NCBI GenBank assembly: GCA_947624325.1
Contig: CANQJT010000003.1
Coordinates: 149,201 to 213,200 of the forward strand
Source of the DNA: Candidatus Gastranaerophilales bacterium
Lineage (GTDB): Bacteria > Cyanobacteriota > Vampirovibrionia > Gastranaerophilales > Gastranaerophilaceae
Reading direction: 5' to 3'
DNA: 64,000 nt
Shown here: positions 8,424 through 18,044 of the stretch, in pieces
Numbering within the stretch: the first letter of the stretch is position 1
How the letters are laid out: each line of letters begins with the position of its first letter
Translations under genes and position numbers: made by a program
The notes under the pieces: model-generated
What the model saw: the letters and a program-made list of their open reading frames with translations, nothing else
What the model was told of the DNA's origin: nothing
Database searches by the model: none

Positions 8424-9955
8424 AAATCCTCCTTATTTCTTTTGTTTTTATAACCGTATAATATGTAAATTGCAAGTCCCATTATAACCCATAGCAGAAA
8501 ATAAAGAGAAGAGTCTCCGCCTGAAAGGCTTTTATATATCATAAAGCAGCTGCACATTATAATCCCGAGTATCGGGAATAACGGGCAAAACGGGACTTTA
8601 AAGGGTCTGTATCTGGTTGGTTCCGTTTTTCTTAAAATTAATACTTCAATACAAATAATTACAAAAGATGCAAATGTTCCGTAATTACAAAGTTCTGCCG
8701 AAATATTTAAATCCATAAAAAGTGAGCCTAAAATAACTATTAGTCCCGATATCCAGGTGATAATATGCGGTGTTTTAAATTTAGGGTGGATTTTCATTAT
8801 GTTTTTCGGAAGAAAATTATCTCTTGCGATTGCGTAAAAAATTCTTGTTGTTCCAAGCTGGTAAACAAGAAGAACTGAAGTTAATGCGCATAAAGCACCG
8901 ACGGATATTGCACCTGCATACCAATTTTTCCCTATTGCTCGCATTGCATGTGCTAAAGGTGCTTGTGTGTCGATATTACCGAGAGGAATTACCCCCGTTA
9001 AAACCAGTGCAACCGACACATATAAAATAGTACATAATATCAATGTTCCTATTATTGCTATAGGTAAATCTCTCTGGGGATTTTTTGTTTCTTCTGCCGC
9101 TGTTGATATTGCATCAAAACCTATATATGCAAAGAAAATAATGAATGTTCCGGCTAAAATCCCTTCAAATCCGTTAGGTGCAAACGGAACCCAGTTTTCA
9201 GGTGCTACATATTTAGCTCCTACTATTACAAACGATATTATTATTGATAAATTCACAAAAACCATAATGCCTGCGACTCTTGTTGATTCCTTTACTCCTT
9301 TAATCAGAAGAATTGTAAGAACCAAAACTATAAAAATAGCAGGAATATTTATTGCTACAGGCATTTCAATACCGAAAGGAAGATGTAAAAACGGCATTTT
9401 ATCATGGACATCCCACCCGTACTTATCGCATATTGCATACATTGAGCGAAAATCATTCCTTAGCCATAAAGGATAATTAACTACAAAATCGGGAAGTATA
9501 TGTTTAAAGCCTTTTAAAAGCTGTACAAGATATCCTGTCCAAGCCGTTGCTACGGTAATATTACCTATTGCATATTCAAGCATTAAAATCCAGCCGACCA
9601 TCCAAGCCATAAATTCGCCCATTGTTGCATAGGTGAATGTATATGCACTACCTGCGACGGGTATCATTGCGGCAATTTCAGAGTATGCAAGAGCTGAAAA
9701 TAAACTTGCAAGTGCAGCTATAAGCATTGAAAATACTATTGCGGTTCCTGCTCCTAAGCCGTCGGCACTCCCTGCTATTGCACTTCCTATTATTGTAAAT
9801 ATACCTGTCCCGACTACTGCGCTAACTCCAAGTATTAACAAATCAAATATATTTAATGTCTTTTTTAATTCCGTATTTTTACTCTCTGCAATAAAAAGGT
9901 CGGTTGATTTTTTGCTCAACATATTTTTTATTACATTTATAAGTGTTTGTTTCAT
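8420..9955 (-). CDS. APC-superfamily amino-acid permease
   Basis: 511 residues with about 12-14 membrane segments. The first segment contains GVSAVVGTGIF, the substrate-binding signature of the amino acid-polyamine-organocation superfamily, and the conserved PVAGSAYTF and FIGFDAISTAAEETKNPQRDLP motifs follow. The latter is characteristic of the cationic amino-acid transporter (CAT/YfnA-like) branch. It would import amino acids across the inner membrane; the exact substrate cannot be read. I chose ATG at 9955 (GGAAG just upstream) over the in-frame TTG at 9967. A four-base overlap links it to the WG-repeat gene downstream, an unexpected pairing for a permease. Confidence 0.9.
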   Translation of the reverse strand: MKQTLINVIKNMLSKKSTDLFIAESKNTELKKTLNIFDLLILGVSAVVGTGIFTIIGSAIAGSADGLGAGTAIVFSMLIAALASLFSALAYSEIAAMIPVAGSAYTFTYATMGEFMAWMVGWILMLEYAIGNITVATAWTGYLVQLLKGFKHILPDFVVNYPLWLRNDFRSMYAICDKYGWDVHDKMPFLHLPFGIEMPVAINIPAIFIVLVLTILLIKGVKESTRVAGIMVFVNLSIIISFVIVGAKYVAPENWVPFAPNGFEGILAGTFIIFFAYIGFDAISTAAEETKNPQRDLPIAIIGTLILCTILYVSVALVLTGVIPLGNIDTQAPLAHAMRAIGKNWYAGAISVGALCALTSVLLVYQLGTTRIFYAIARDNFLPKNIMKIHPKFKTPHIITWISGLIVILGSLFMDLNISAELCNYGTFASFVIICIEVLILRKTEPTRYRPFKVPFCPLFPILGIIMCSCFMIYKSLSGGDSSLYFLLWVIMGLAIYILYGYKNKRNKEDL

Positions 9956-10002
9956 TTCTTCCGTCAATTTTGTATGTCTAATTAATTATAAAACAAACAT
10001 GA

Positions 10003-11127
10003 CTAAAGTATATTTTTTATATAATGTTCGGCACTGTCACTTAATTTTAGTCCTTCCAAAGTCTTTTGCGCATTGGATTTTATAAGGGCTATTTCTTTAT
10101 TAGGCATTAAAATTATATTTTTTATACATTCTTTCAGCTCTTTTTTATCGGGATTAATTAAAAATGAGTTTTCTTTATCTTTTAAGATACCGTCTATTCC
10201 GTCGCCTTTTTTTGCTATAACTATATTCCCTGTCGATAAAGCTTCCAAATAGACCAGCCCAAAGGTTTCATTATTGCTTATAAGTGCAAAAATATCGGAT
10301 TTTTTAAGTTCTTCAAGTACTTTAATTCTGCTTAATCTTCCTAAAAATAATACCTTATCATTTATTTTCAGTTTATCTGCCAGTTTTTTTAAATGTTTTT
10401 CTTCTTTCCCTTCACCGATTATTTTTAATTTTATATTGTATTCTTTTAATTCCGCCATTGCTTTTATAAGAATATCAATATTTTTCCTTTTTATTAATGA
10501 GCAAGCTGTTGTTATTGTTACATCATTAGGGTTAAAAGATTTGTTATCACCCTTGTTATTGATTAAATCGTCATCAAGCCCCGAGTATGCCGTAAATGTT
10601 TTACCTTTTGTAAAGGGCAGGATTTTTTCAATTTTCTCTTTTAAGATAGGGCTTCTTGCGGAAATTTTATCCGCTCTTTGATAAGCCTTTTTTAATCTTT
10701 GCCCGAAAAATAAAGAATATTTTATATCTTTCATAACGGTAATATCAGAATTATGAACAGAACAAACATATTTTATATTTGCGGCATCTTCCCTTTTTAA
10801 AAGCTTTTGTGCCATTAAGGCGCCTGATGGCATATGTGATATTATTACATCGTAATTTTTAAGCGAAAAGTCTTTTGGCAGTTTATTATTTACATTAAAC
10901 CAAAACGGAGTATGAAAATTTAAATTGTATATTTTGGTATTATTTTCAAAATACTCTTTTTCTTTAATAATTTTTCTGCCCCTTATCAAAGTGTTAAATA
11001 TAAAATTTGACCTTATGACCTCGACAAAATGCCCTTGTTTTTGCCATTCTTGGACAAAATAAAATAAGGCTTTTGCGATTTTTTCATCACCTATAGGGTA
11101 TAAATCTGTTACAAACAGTATTCTCAT
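10003..11127 (-). CDS. Glycosyltransferase family 4 (GT-B fold)
   Basis: 374 residues. The N-terminal half begins with MRILFVTDLYPIG, a Rossmann strand-loop typical of the acceptor domain. The C-terminal donor domain shows KRKNIDILIKAMAEL, GEGKEEKHLKKLA and the GT4 motif ETFGLVYLEALSTGNIVIA, with the conserved E-x7-E pattern. It would transfer a sugar from a nucleotide-sugar to a lipid or glycan acceptor at the cytoplasmic face. It is 48 bases from the permease gene and divergent from the gene at 11224. The acceptor is unknown. Confidence 0.88.
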   Translation of the reverse strand: MRILFVTDLYPIGDEKIAKALFYFVQEWQKQGHFVEVIRSNFIFNTLIRGRKIIKEKEYFENNTKIYNLNFHTPFWFNVNNKLPKDFSLKNYDVIISHMPSGALMAQKLLKREDAANIKYVCSVHNSDITVMKDIKYSLFFGQRLKKAYQRADKISARSPILKEKIEKILPFTKGKTFTAYSGLDDDLINNKGDNKSFNPNDVTITTACSLIKRKNIDILIKAMAELKEYNIKLKIIGEGKEEKHLKKLADKLKINDKVLFLGRLSRIKVLEELKKSDIFALISNNETFGLVYLEALSTGNIVIAKKGDGIDGILKDKENSFLINPDKKELKECIKNIILMPNKEIALIKSNAQKTLEGLKLSDSAEHYIKNIL

Positions 11128-11223
11128 ATTATTTATAATACTATTATTTTTTATTATTACAAAGTGTAAAAAAATAATTAATTTAGTAAAATCAAAAATA
11201 TCAGCAGTTTTTAATTTTTTGAA

Positions 11224-13980
11224 ATGAACATAAATCCGATTTTTAATTTAAATAATAGCGGTGCGGTATATAAAAATACCGCTAAGCCCGTTCAATCGGT
11301 TTCTTTTAAAGCTTCCTTAAAAGAGAGAAAAGATATTTTTCAAAAAATGTCTAAAGGCGGAGGCTGTGACTCAAATGGAAATAAACAGTATTCTTTTTCA
11401 AATATTATGAAAATTGTTTTCAATAATAATCCCGAAAAAGAAGAAGTTTATAAGCTGCTTGTAAAACATACAGAAAAGGATAAAAAAGAAGGAAAATGCA
11501 GATTTAATAAAACCGCAATAACTGCAATTTTAAAGTTTTTAAATAAAAATAATATTGATATTGCAAAAAAATTAATTTCAAATACAACTTGGAATGAGCA
11601 GGAAGGATACAGATTTTCCGGAGAGTCTATTGCAGATATTCTTGCAGATGTTAGTAGTGATAATAAAAAACATGTAAAAGAATTAATTAATCACAATGAA
11701 ACAGACAAATTCGGGTACTACAGATTTGATTCTCATGATATTCGTCAGTTTATGCTTGATTTTGACCCGAGAAATGCCGATTTGCTTTTAGATGTAATTA
11801 AATGTACTAAAAAAAATGAATTCGGTGATTATTTATTTAACGGAGATACTTTACATTATATACAAATGAATTTATTTGTTAAAAACAAAGAGAGGGTGCA
11901 AGAACTTGTTTCTTTATATAAGGACGGTAAAATTTCCGAAGAACTTTTTAATATTCTGCTTGAACCTGAAGCTATTGTTACTGTTGATGATTATAAAGAA
12001 GCCGAACGAAAAATAGGAAAAGATAAAATAATAAATTATAGTGAATCTGATTTATTGAATGTCTGCCTGTTTCAGTGTTTGATAGATAAAAAAAGTTTAA
12101 ATGAAGTTCCCGTTCTTCAAAAAAAACAATTACTCAGAAATTTACTTAAATCGGAAGAATTTGCATTAGATTTAGATAAAGATGCCCAAAAACATCTGCC
12201 GTTGTTTCCTTTTTCAAAAGAGCAATACTGTGATTTACTTACATCACTTGTTAAATCCATAGGGATTGAAACAAATAAATTATCAAATGAAGAAATTGAA
12301 AATGCTTATAAAAGTTTAAATTCTCTGTCGCAAAAATTATCGTTAATGAATATAGAAGATATAAAATCATTATCAATAAAACAGGAATATTCTCAATCTG
12401 ACTTTATAAGCTCTGTAAATAAACATTTGATGGGGCTTCCCGAAGCGGAAATCCACAAAATTTATGATTATTTTGGGTTTGAGATTAAAAAAACAGTTAA
12501 TTCATATAAAATTACGGGCTATCCCGTAAACTCGGCAGAAGAATATTCTGATATAAAAAATCCTAAAACAAGAGAAACTATAGAAAAATTAAGACCTGTT
12601 ATTGTTAAATATACTCAAAATAATCAAATATTATGTAATAACATCGAAATAGGAGAGTTATTAAATAACATTTTAAATGCATTCCCTGAATTAAGGGTTA
12701 ATATTGACGGCAAAAATCAAGTATTAGAGCATATTTTAATACTAATGAGTAATATTACAAAAAATCACGAATATGAAAAATTAAATGAGCAAGATAAAAA
12801 AATTATTTTACTTTCTGCACTTTTCGGTAATATAAACAAGATGCCGGCAGAAAGCGCCTTTGATGCTAACTATATCTTGAAAAAATTACATTTAACAAGA
12901 GAAGAACAGGTTAAAATATATTCTTTAATAAAAAATCAAGACAGATATATAAATTTGAAAAAATTTAAAGGTGAAAAACAGATAAAAGAAATGCAATCAA
13001 TAGCATTTGATATGCAGTACGATAATTTATTTGAGATGTCAAAAATATTAATAACTGCAGATAAAACAAAAATGCCTGAAGACTTTAATGAAATTTGCGA
13101 AAAAATTGAAAGTAATATATATGAACTTAAAAAAACTCAGCCTCTATTGCCTGTTACAAAATTGCCATCTGCAAGCAGAATAAAAGAGGCGGTTACAAAA
13201 GTAAATAAAGATGGTTCTACCGACATAAAAGGTGTTTATATTATTGATGGCATTACCGTAATTAAATATAATGAAGTTGAAAATGAAACTTGGGAAAAAA
13301 TCGGATTTCCTATCGGCTCTATATCAAAAGGTATTAAATGTAAAAACGGCAAGGTTAATACGGGTAATATTAAATTTTTTGTTCACGGACTTGATAAGCC
13401 TGAAAACTTGGAACGATTTGAAATATTTGAACTGCCTGATTCCGATGCGTTATTATCCGTCAGTTATGCTGAAAGACCTGAAAGTAAATACAGATTTTTC
13501 AGAAGTTTCGGGGTTATACTGAATACCGATGCAAAATATGTCTATGGCGGAGGAATATATGATTACGGCTCGGGGACAAAAAAAGATATTGATACATTTA
13601 AAGAAGATTATGTTTTTGGCGGAGTAAGAGAAGAGCAAAGAACCTGTATTTCAAACATGATAAAAAAAGCTTTAAATCTTAGTGACGATGAATATATTCA
13701 ATTTGTTAAAGAAAACAAAAATAAACCGTTTACTCAAATTCAGCCTGAAAGTGTCAGAAATAAAATAATTCAGCAATTCGCCTCTATAAATTCAAATATA
13801 AGATTCGGAGAACGGGAATATAATGAAATGTATATATCAAACCCGGAAGTAATGGGAGTTTTTGCTTATGCGCCAAGTAATAAGGTCGGGTATATAAATG
13901 AATTTATTGATAACCAGCAGGATTTTATTAAAGATTACGCAAAAGAAAATGATTTGCCGTTTATGGTTTTCGGTGATTAA
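11224..13980 (+). CDS. Large lineage-type protein with V-S-F-K-A motif and degenerate HD-like region
   Basis: 918 residues, no clear Sec signal or membrane segment. The N terminus (MNINPIFNL, then SVSFKASLKE) carries the V-x-F-K-(G/A) motif also seen in the protein at 22611. Residues about 10-250 contain loose helical repeats of about 40 residues. About 500-600 look like an HD-domain fold: LEHILILMSN and KKIILLSALFGNINK mimic H...AALLHDIGK, but the metal-binding HD pair is replaced by FG, so hydrolysis is unlikely. The C-terminal 250 residues are rich in G, Y and F (YVYGGGIYDYGSGTKKD) and unrecognised. No convincing ribosome-binding site precedes ATG at 11224. Real gene by length and base pattern; function unknown. 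Confidence 0.75.
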   Translation: MNINPIFNLNNSGAVYKNTAKPVQSVSFKASLKERKDIFQKMSKGGGCDSNGNKQYSFSNIMKIVFNNNPEKEEVYKLLVKHTEKDKKEGKCRFNKTAITAILKFLNKNNIDIAKKLISNTTWNEQEGYRFSGESIADILADVSSDNKKHVKELINHNETDKFGYYRFDSHDIRQFMLDFDPRNADLLLDVIKCTKKNEFGDYLFNGDTLHYIQMNLFVKNKERVQELVSLYKDGKISEELFNILLEPEAIVTVDDYKEAERKIGKDKIINYSESDLLNVCLFQCLIDKKSLNEVPVLQKKQLLRNLLKSEEFALDLDKDAQKHLPLFPFSKEQYCDLLTSLVKSIGIETNKLSNEEIENAYKSLNSLSQKLSLMNIEDIKSLSIKQEYSQSDFISSVNKHLMGLPEAEIHKIYDYFGFEIKKTVNSYKITGYPVNSAEEYSDIKNPKTRETIEKLRPVIVKYTQNNQILCNNIEIGELLNNILNAFPELRVNIDGKNQVLEHILILMSNITKNHEYEKLNEQDKKIILLSALFGNINKMPAESAFDANYILKKLHLTREEQVKIYSLIKNQDRYINLKKFKGEKQIKEMQSIAFDMQYDNLFEMSKILITADKTKMPEDFNEICEKIESNIYELKKTQPLLPVTKLPSASRIKEAVTKVNKDGSTDIKGVYIIDGITVIKYNEVENETWEKIGFPIGSISKGIKCKNGKVNTGNIKFFVHGLDKPENLERFEIFELPDSDALLSVSYAERPESKYRFFRSFGVILNTDAKYVYGGGIYDYGSGTKKDIDTFKEDYVFGGVREEQRTCISNMIKKALNLSDDEYIQFVKENKNKPFTQIQPESVRNKIIQQFASINSNIRFGEREYNEMYISNPEVMGVFAYAPSNKVGYINEFIDNQQDFIKDYAKENDLPFMVFGD

Positions 13981-14000
13981 ATGAAATAAGAGATATTAAG

Positions 14001-14381
14001 ATGCAGGAACTAAATATAAAAAATTATGCCCATATAGGTGATAGTGTTTATGAAGTTTTTATTCGTGAGCATACAATAATGATGACTTCAAATTTAAAAA
14101 GACTTCATGAGTATACAATCCACTTTGTAAATGCTAAATTTCAAACCGAACTTTTAGAAAAACTTACTCCGTATTTTAATGAAAAAGAAAGTGATTTGGC
14201 TCGCAGAGCAAGAAATATTCCGACTTCATCAGCAAGAAGAATAGATAGAGCATTACACTCTGCTGCAACCTCGTTAGAGGTTGTATTAGGCTATAACTAC
14301 ATTCACGACAAAAACAGATACGGCGAATTATGTAATTTAATGGATTCCTTAATTAACTTTGATGAAATTAAAGAATTATAA
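14001..14381 (+). CDS. mrnC: Mini-ribonuclease III
   Basis: 126 residues, the usual length for the family. It shows the RNase III-like catalytic half without a dsRNA-binding domain: AHIGDSVYEVFIRE (acidic residues of the active site), HFVNAKFQ, then ESDLARRARNIPTSSAR and AATSLEVVLGYNYI, which corresponds to the conserved (F/L)E-ALIGYLYL stretch. In Bacillus it matures the 3' and 5' ends of 23S rRNA; related proteins exist in cyanobacteria and plastids. It starts 20 bases after the preceding gene and ends tail-to-tail, overlapping the HD gene by six bases. Confidence 0.92.
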   Translation: MQELNIKNYAHIGDSVYEVFIREHTIMMTSNLKRLHEYTIHFVNAKFQTELLEKLTPYFNEKESDLARRARNIPTSSARRIDRALHSAATSLEVVLGYNYIHDKNRYGELCNLMDSLINFDEIKEL

Positions 14382-15182
14382 GTATCTTTTTTTCTCTTCG
14401 CCCGTTACACCTGCGTATAATTCAATAAATTGCTTAGCAGGGCTTGAATTTACTTTAGTCAGTAAGACTTCTTCTATTTGAAAGAATCCGACTTCCGCAG
14501 ACATTTCAACATCTATTTTTACGGGTTTTGTTTCGCCCGGCTGAATATTTACTTTTGTAATGGCACTTGCTGAATATTTGTGGATATCTCCGACTTTAGG
14601 AGTTGTATTTAAAGCCATTGGTATTCTGGCTCTGCCTTTAGTCATATCGCATCCGTCAGCAATTAAAAGAATTCCTGCTTCTATTGAATGAATTTTCCTT
14701 GATGACATATGTCCGATAATAGCTTCAATTGCAAGTGATTTAATTACAACTCTTTTATGAATATCATCAGGGAAAATGGAGTTTAGAGTTTTATCAATTA
14801 AAGGCAGAGCCAGCATAACTGACATCTCTTCATGCCCCTGTCTGCCTACCATCATACCTAAATCGTGCATTAAACTTGCAATAACAACAGCACAAAGACT
14901 GTCTTCAAATGTTCCGATTTCCTCCTGTTCCAAAGAGGTCGGAATATGTGCTTCATTTAATATTTTTAGCATTTTTATTGAATTAATTGCAACCTGCCTC
15001 ATATGAACGGGTCCGTGGTCATTAAATCCAAGTCTTTTTATGGATACATTATTTGCATAATCCTGCATTTCTTGTAATTCTGTATCATTAAACAGATATT
15101 TTACAAGTTCTTTACATTTAGGATAATTCTTTAATTTCTCAAATATTTTTGTTTCCGTTACTGATTCTTTTACTGATTTCAT
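14376..15182 (-). CDS. HD-domain phosphohydrolase
   Basis: 268 residues. A canonical HD pattern is visible: His in NDHGPVHMRQV, the HD pair in IASLMHDLGMMVGRQGHE, and further His/Asp in IGHMSSRKIHSIEAGILLIADGCDMTKGRARIP, so a divalent-metal phosphohydrolase fold is well supported. The last 70 residues form a beta-rich domain. Related proteins act on nucleotides or cyclic nucleotides, but the substrate cannot be read. It is divergent to rimP-nusA and tail-to-tail with mrnC. Confidence 0.85.
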   Translation of the reverse strand: MKSVKESVTETKIFEKLKNYPKCKELVKYLFNDTELQEMQDYANNVSIKRLGFNDHGPVHMRQVAINSIKMLKILNEAHIPTSLEQEEIGTFEDSLCAVVIASLMHDLGMMVGRQGHEEMSVMLALPLIDKTLNSIFPDDIHKRVVIKSLAIEAIIGHMSSRKIHSIEAGILLIADGCDMTKGRARIPMALNTTPKVGDIHKYSASAITKVNIQPGETKPVKIDVEMSAEVGFFQIEEVLLTKVNSSPAKQFIELYAGVTGEEKKRYL

Positions 15183-15260
15183 ATATTCCTTAATTTAATT
15201 TGCAATAAATCTTTACTTTAAAAAAAATTATATTATGTTATTATAATATCATGTTGATTA

Positions 15261-15287
15261 GAGAAACGGAACTCCGTTTCTTTTTTA
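15261..15287 (+). terminator. Terminator-like hairpin in the rimP-nusA leader (possible attenuator)
   Basis: GAAACGGA (15263-15270) pairs with TCCGTTTC (15273-15280) and is followed directly by TTTTTT. It lies 29 bases before the rimP start codon and downstream of AT-rich promoter-like sequence. No plus-strand gene lies upstream that it could terminate, as the neighbour on that side is divergent. Confidence 0.6.
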
Positions 15288-15315
15288 TTTAGTTATGTGT
15301 AGAAAGGAAGTTTGT

Positions 15316-15843
15316 ATGGCAAAAGATAAATACTCTAAACCTGAAAAAAACGTTCCTTTTGAATATTTTAATAAACGGGAAATTATGGAAAAAATTACAC
15401 CTGTTATTGATAATACTTTAATGAGGTATAATCTTGTTCCTGTTGAAGTTGAGTTAGTAAAAGAAAATCACAGGTGGTTTCTTAGAATTTTTATATATTC
15501 TATGGAACGGGAAGTCGGAATAGATGATTGTGAAAGAGTTTCAAGAAGTTTATCGGACTTTTTGGAGGAGCTTATCCCGTTTAAATATTATCTTGAAGTT
15601 AGTTCCCCCGGATTAGAAAGAAAAATTAAATCCGATAAAGAATATTTAATTTTTAAAGGTAAAGATATAAATTTAAAACTTAAAGAACCGGTAGATGACT
15701 CAGGGGAAAAGCAATTTGTAGCTAAAATCGTTGATTTCGATGAAAATGAAGGATTAACGGTATATACATATAAAGATAAACAAAATATTTTATTGAAAAA
15801 AGAAAATATTTTATCCGCAAAATTATATTTGAGTGAAATATAG
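15316..15843 (+). CDS. rimP: Ribosome maturation factor RimP
   Basis: 175 residues from ATG at 15316, chosen over an upstream ATG at 15295 because GAAAGGAAG sits just before it and MAKDKYSK is a natural start. The family pattern is clear: VPVEVELVKENHRWFLRIFIY, GIDDCERVSRSLSDFLEE and YYLEVSSPGLERKIK, the RimP signature, then an SH3-like C-terminal domain. It binds the 30S subunit and helps its maturation. It is followed after ten bases by nusA, the classic rimP-nusA order. Confidence 0.95.
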   Translation: MAKDKYSKPEKNVPFEYFNKREIMEKITPVIDNTLMRYNLVPVEVELVKENHRWFLRIFIYSMEREVGIDDCERVSRSLSDFLEELIPFKYYLEVSSPGLERKIKSDKEYLIFKGKDINLKLKEPVDDSGEKQFVAKIVDFDENEGLTVYTYKDKQNILLKKENILSAKLYLSEI

Positions 15844-15853
15844 GAGAATAAAA

Positions 15854-17086
15854 ATGATTAAATTCGGAACCGCATTATATGAATATTGCGAAGAACAAGA
15901 AAGAGAAAAAGGTATATCTAAAGAGCTTACAATATCTGCATTATGTGATGCATTTGTTACTGCATATAAAAAACAAATTAAACAAAAAGAAGTGCCGAAT
16001 GTGGAAGCAATTATTGATGAACAAACAGGTGAAATAGGAATATTCAGAACTAAATTGGTTGTTAAAGAAGTACAAGATCCTGATTTGGAAATATCTTTGG
16101 AAGATGCAAAAGAACTCGATGATGATGTAGAACTGGATGATGAAGTTAAAATTGATGTAACCCCCGAAAACTTCGGCCGTATTGCTATTCAAAGTGCAAA
16201 ACAGGTGCTTACTCAAAGAGTAAGAGAAGCTGAAAGAAAACTGGTTCTTGATGAATTTATGGAAAAGAAAGGTACTCTTACAACGGGTATTATTCAAAGA
16301 GTTGAAAACAGAAACGTTATAGTTAATATAGGTAAAACTGATGCTATAATGCCTCAAAAAGAACAAATTCCGGGTGAATATTATAAACCCGGAAACAGAA
16401 TAAGAGTATTTGTATTAAATGTTAAAGAAACATCAAGACTTCCTCAGGTTATTGTATCTCATGCTCATTCTGCAATTGTTAAAGAACTTTTTGAACTTGA
16501 AGTTCCCGAAATTGAAGACGGAATTGTAGAAATAAAATCAATTTCAAGAGAAGCAGGCTACAGAACTAAAATTGCCGTAACAAGCAACGATCCGGATGTT
16601 GATTCCGTCGGCGCTTGCATAGGTCCGAGAGGAAGCAGAATTCAGACTATTATAGGGGAACTTAAAAATGAAAAAATAGATATCGTAAGATATTCTGATA
16701 ATCCCGTTGAATATATAGTAAATGCATTATCTCCTGCAAGAATTGTATCTGTTGATATTTTAGCGGATGATGAATATTCAAAAGAAGCATTTGTTATAGT
16801 ACCTGATGATCAATTAAGCTTAGCTATAGGCCGTGACGGACAAAATGTCAGACTCGCTCATAAATTAACAGGCTGGAAAATAGATATCAAGAGTGAAACA
16901 CAAGCTTCAAAAATGGAATATCCTCCGCAAGCTCAACATAGTGAAGATGTTGAAGAAAATTCGGAAGATGAAGTTGATGAAATCGCAGAAGAAATAAGAG
17001 AACAAGAAGAATATGCCGTTGATGAAGAAGATATGGCTAATATTGAAGGCGATGAAACAGCTGAAAATGAAGAAAATCCCGAATAA
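15854..17086 (+). CDS. nusA: Transcription termination/antitermination protein NusA
   Basis: 410 residues. ATG at 15854 is preceded by TAGGAG; an in-frame upstream start at 15833 would overlap rimP and lacks such a site. Domains in order: the RNA-polymerase-binding N-terminal domain (about 1-120), an S1 domain (GIIQRVENRNVIVNIGKTDA, about 125-190), KH1 (EIKSISREAGYRTKIAV, VGACIGPRGSRIQTI) and KH2 (DQLSLAIGRDGQNVRLA), then an acidic tail of about 60 residues rich in E and D in place of the acidic repeats of enterobacterial NusA. Terminator hairpin directly downstream. Confidence 0.97.
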   Translation: MIKFGTALYEYCEEQEREKGISKELTISALCDAFVTAYKKQIKQKEVPNVEAIIDEQTGEIGIFRTKLVVKEVQDPDLEISLEDAKELDDDVELDDEVKIDVTPENFGRIAIQSAKQVLTQRVREAERKLVLDEFMEKKGTLTTGIIQRVENRNVIVNIGKTDAIMPQKEQIPGEYYKPGNRIRVFVLNVKETSRLPQVIVSHAHSAIVKELFELEVPEIEDGIVEIKSISREAGYRTKIAVTSNDPDVDSVGACIGPRGSRIQTIIGELKNEKIDIVRYSDNPVEYIVNALSPARIVSVDILADDEYSKEAFVIVPDDQLSLAIGRDGQNVRLAHKLTGWKIDIKSETQASKMEYPPQAQHSEDVEENSEDEVDEIAEEIREQEEYAVDEEDMANIEGDETAENEENPE

Positions 17087-17106
17087 TAGATACTTATTAT
17101 TAAAAT

Positions 17107-17136
17107 AAAAAAGAGAGATTATTATCTCTCTTTTTT
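17107..17136 (+). terminator. Bidirectional intrinsic terminator between nusA and the WG-repeat gene
   Basis: A perfect 13-bp inverted repeat (AAAAAAGAGAGAT / ATCTCTCTTTTTT) with a 4-base loop. T-tracts on both strands let it serve the converging genes nusA (+) and 17135-18022 (-). Confidence 0.85.
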
Positions 17137-18022
17137 ATTCTTCATCATTTTCTCTTTTAATTTTGTTTATAAGATTTTGTCTTACATCGCTTAAGGGGCC
17201 GTTATTTGGATTTCTAAAATGTCTGTAATAGTTTCTTGCGTAAGCAAAAGGGTACTTCGGAAGCCATGTGAATTTAATTAAAATATTTACCGTATCAGCT
17301 CCTTGCGAAAGCATTAATTCATCAATAGTATCTTCATGTGCAGGCGAAATAGACGATAAAATTTTAATTATGTAATCCGTAAATGTAAGTAATGAATACC
17401 CTGACACTACACCTGTATTAACAACCAGACTTGATACTTTATAATCAGGGTTAGCGGAAACCGTTTTAACATCATCAGGTAAAGTGAGCGTTTTTGCGGA
17501 AACCTGCTCAATTTCATACCATTGCCCTTTATAGCAAAGCCTCATTATATTAGGTTTTGGCATATATATATCTTCAAAAAGATTATCAAGCAGCACTTTC
17601 CCTTTGGAATCAGTTACACCGTATTTAAAATCTTTATAAGTTAAAAACATTCCGCCGAAAAGTAAATCAATTGAATCATATATAGGCGGAATAATTGCAA
17701 ATCCCGTTTCATCATACAATCCGAAATCAGAATAATTCCCGAGCTTTGCATATTTACCCAGAACTCTTTCTACGTGCCTATATTTAATCGGTACAAGAAC
17801 TTCCCCGTTTTCATTAATAATTCCGAATTTAACTCTCTTTTGAACAAGAAATCCTTTATCACCAAGTCTTATAATTTTGTTATATATGGGCTTTACAAGA
17901 ATATTATTATTTTCATCCGAAAGCCCGAATTTATTTTCTTCGCTGATTATCTTAACGTCGGCATACGAAATTCCCACAGAAGCAAAAAATATAATAAAAA
18001 TAAATATTAATAACTTTTTCAT
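17135..18022 (-). CDS. Exported WG-repeat protein, second family member
   Basis: 295 residues with a clear Sec signal peptide (MKKLLIFIFIIFFASVGISYA). Residues 22-160 hold four WG-type repeats (NKFGLSDENNNILV, VKFGIINENGEVLV, SDFGLYDETGFAII, FKYGVTDSKGKVLL). The C-terminal 120 residues form a different helical domain with no repeat and no recognised motif. The repeat part resembles 7620-8423, but the helical domain sets it apart. Its start codon lies 22 bases from the start of the divergent AsmA-like gene, so the two promoters must overlap each other or the coding regions. Confidence 0.82.
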   Translation of the reverse strand: MKKLLIFIFIIFFASVGISYADVKIISEENKFGLSDENNNILVKPIYNKIIRLGDKGFLVQKRVKFGIINENGEVLVPIKYRHVERVLGKYAKLGNYSDFGLYDETGFAIIPPIYDSIDLLFGGMFLTYKDFKYGVTDSKGKVLLDNLFEDIYMPKPNIMRLCYKGQWYEIEQVSAKTLTLPDDVKTVSANPDYKVSSLVVNTGVVSGYSLLTFTDYIIKILSSISPAHEDTIDELMLSQGADTVNILIKFTWLPKYPFAYARNYYRHFRNPNNGPLSDVRQNLINKIKRENDEE

Positions 18023-18044
18023 AATTTTATTATATCATGCTGGT

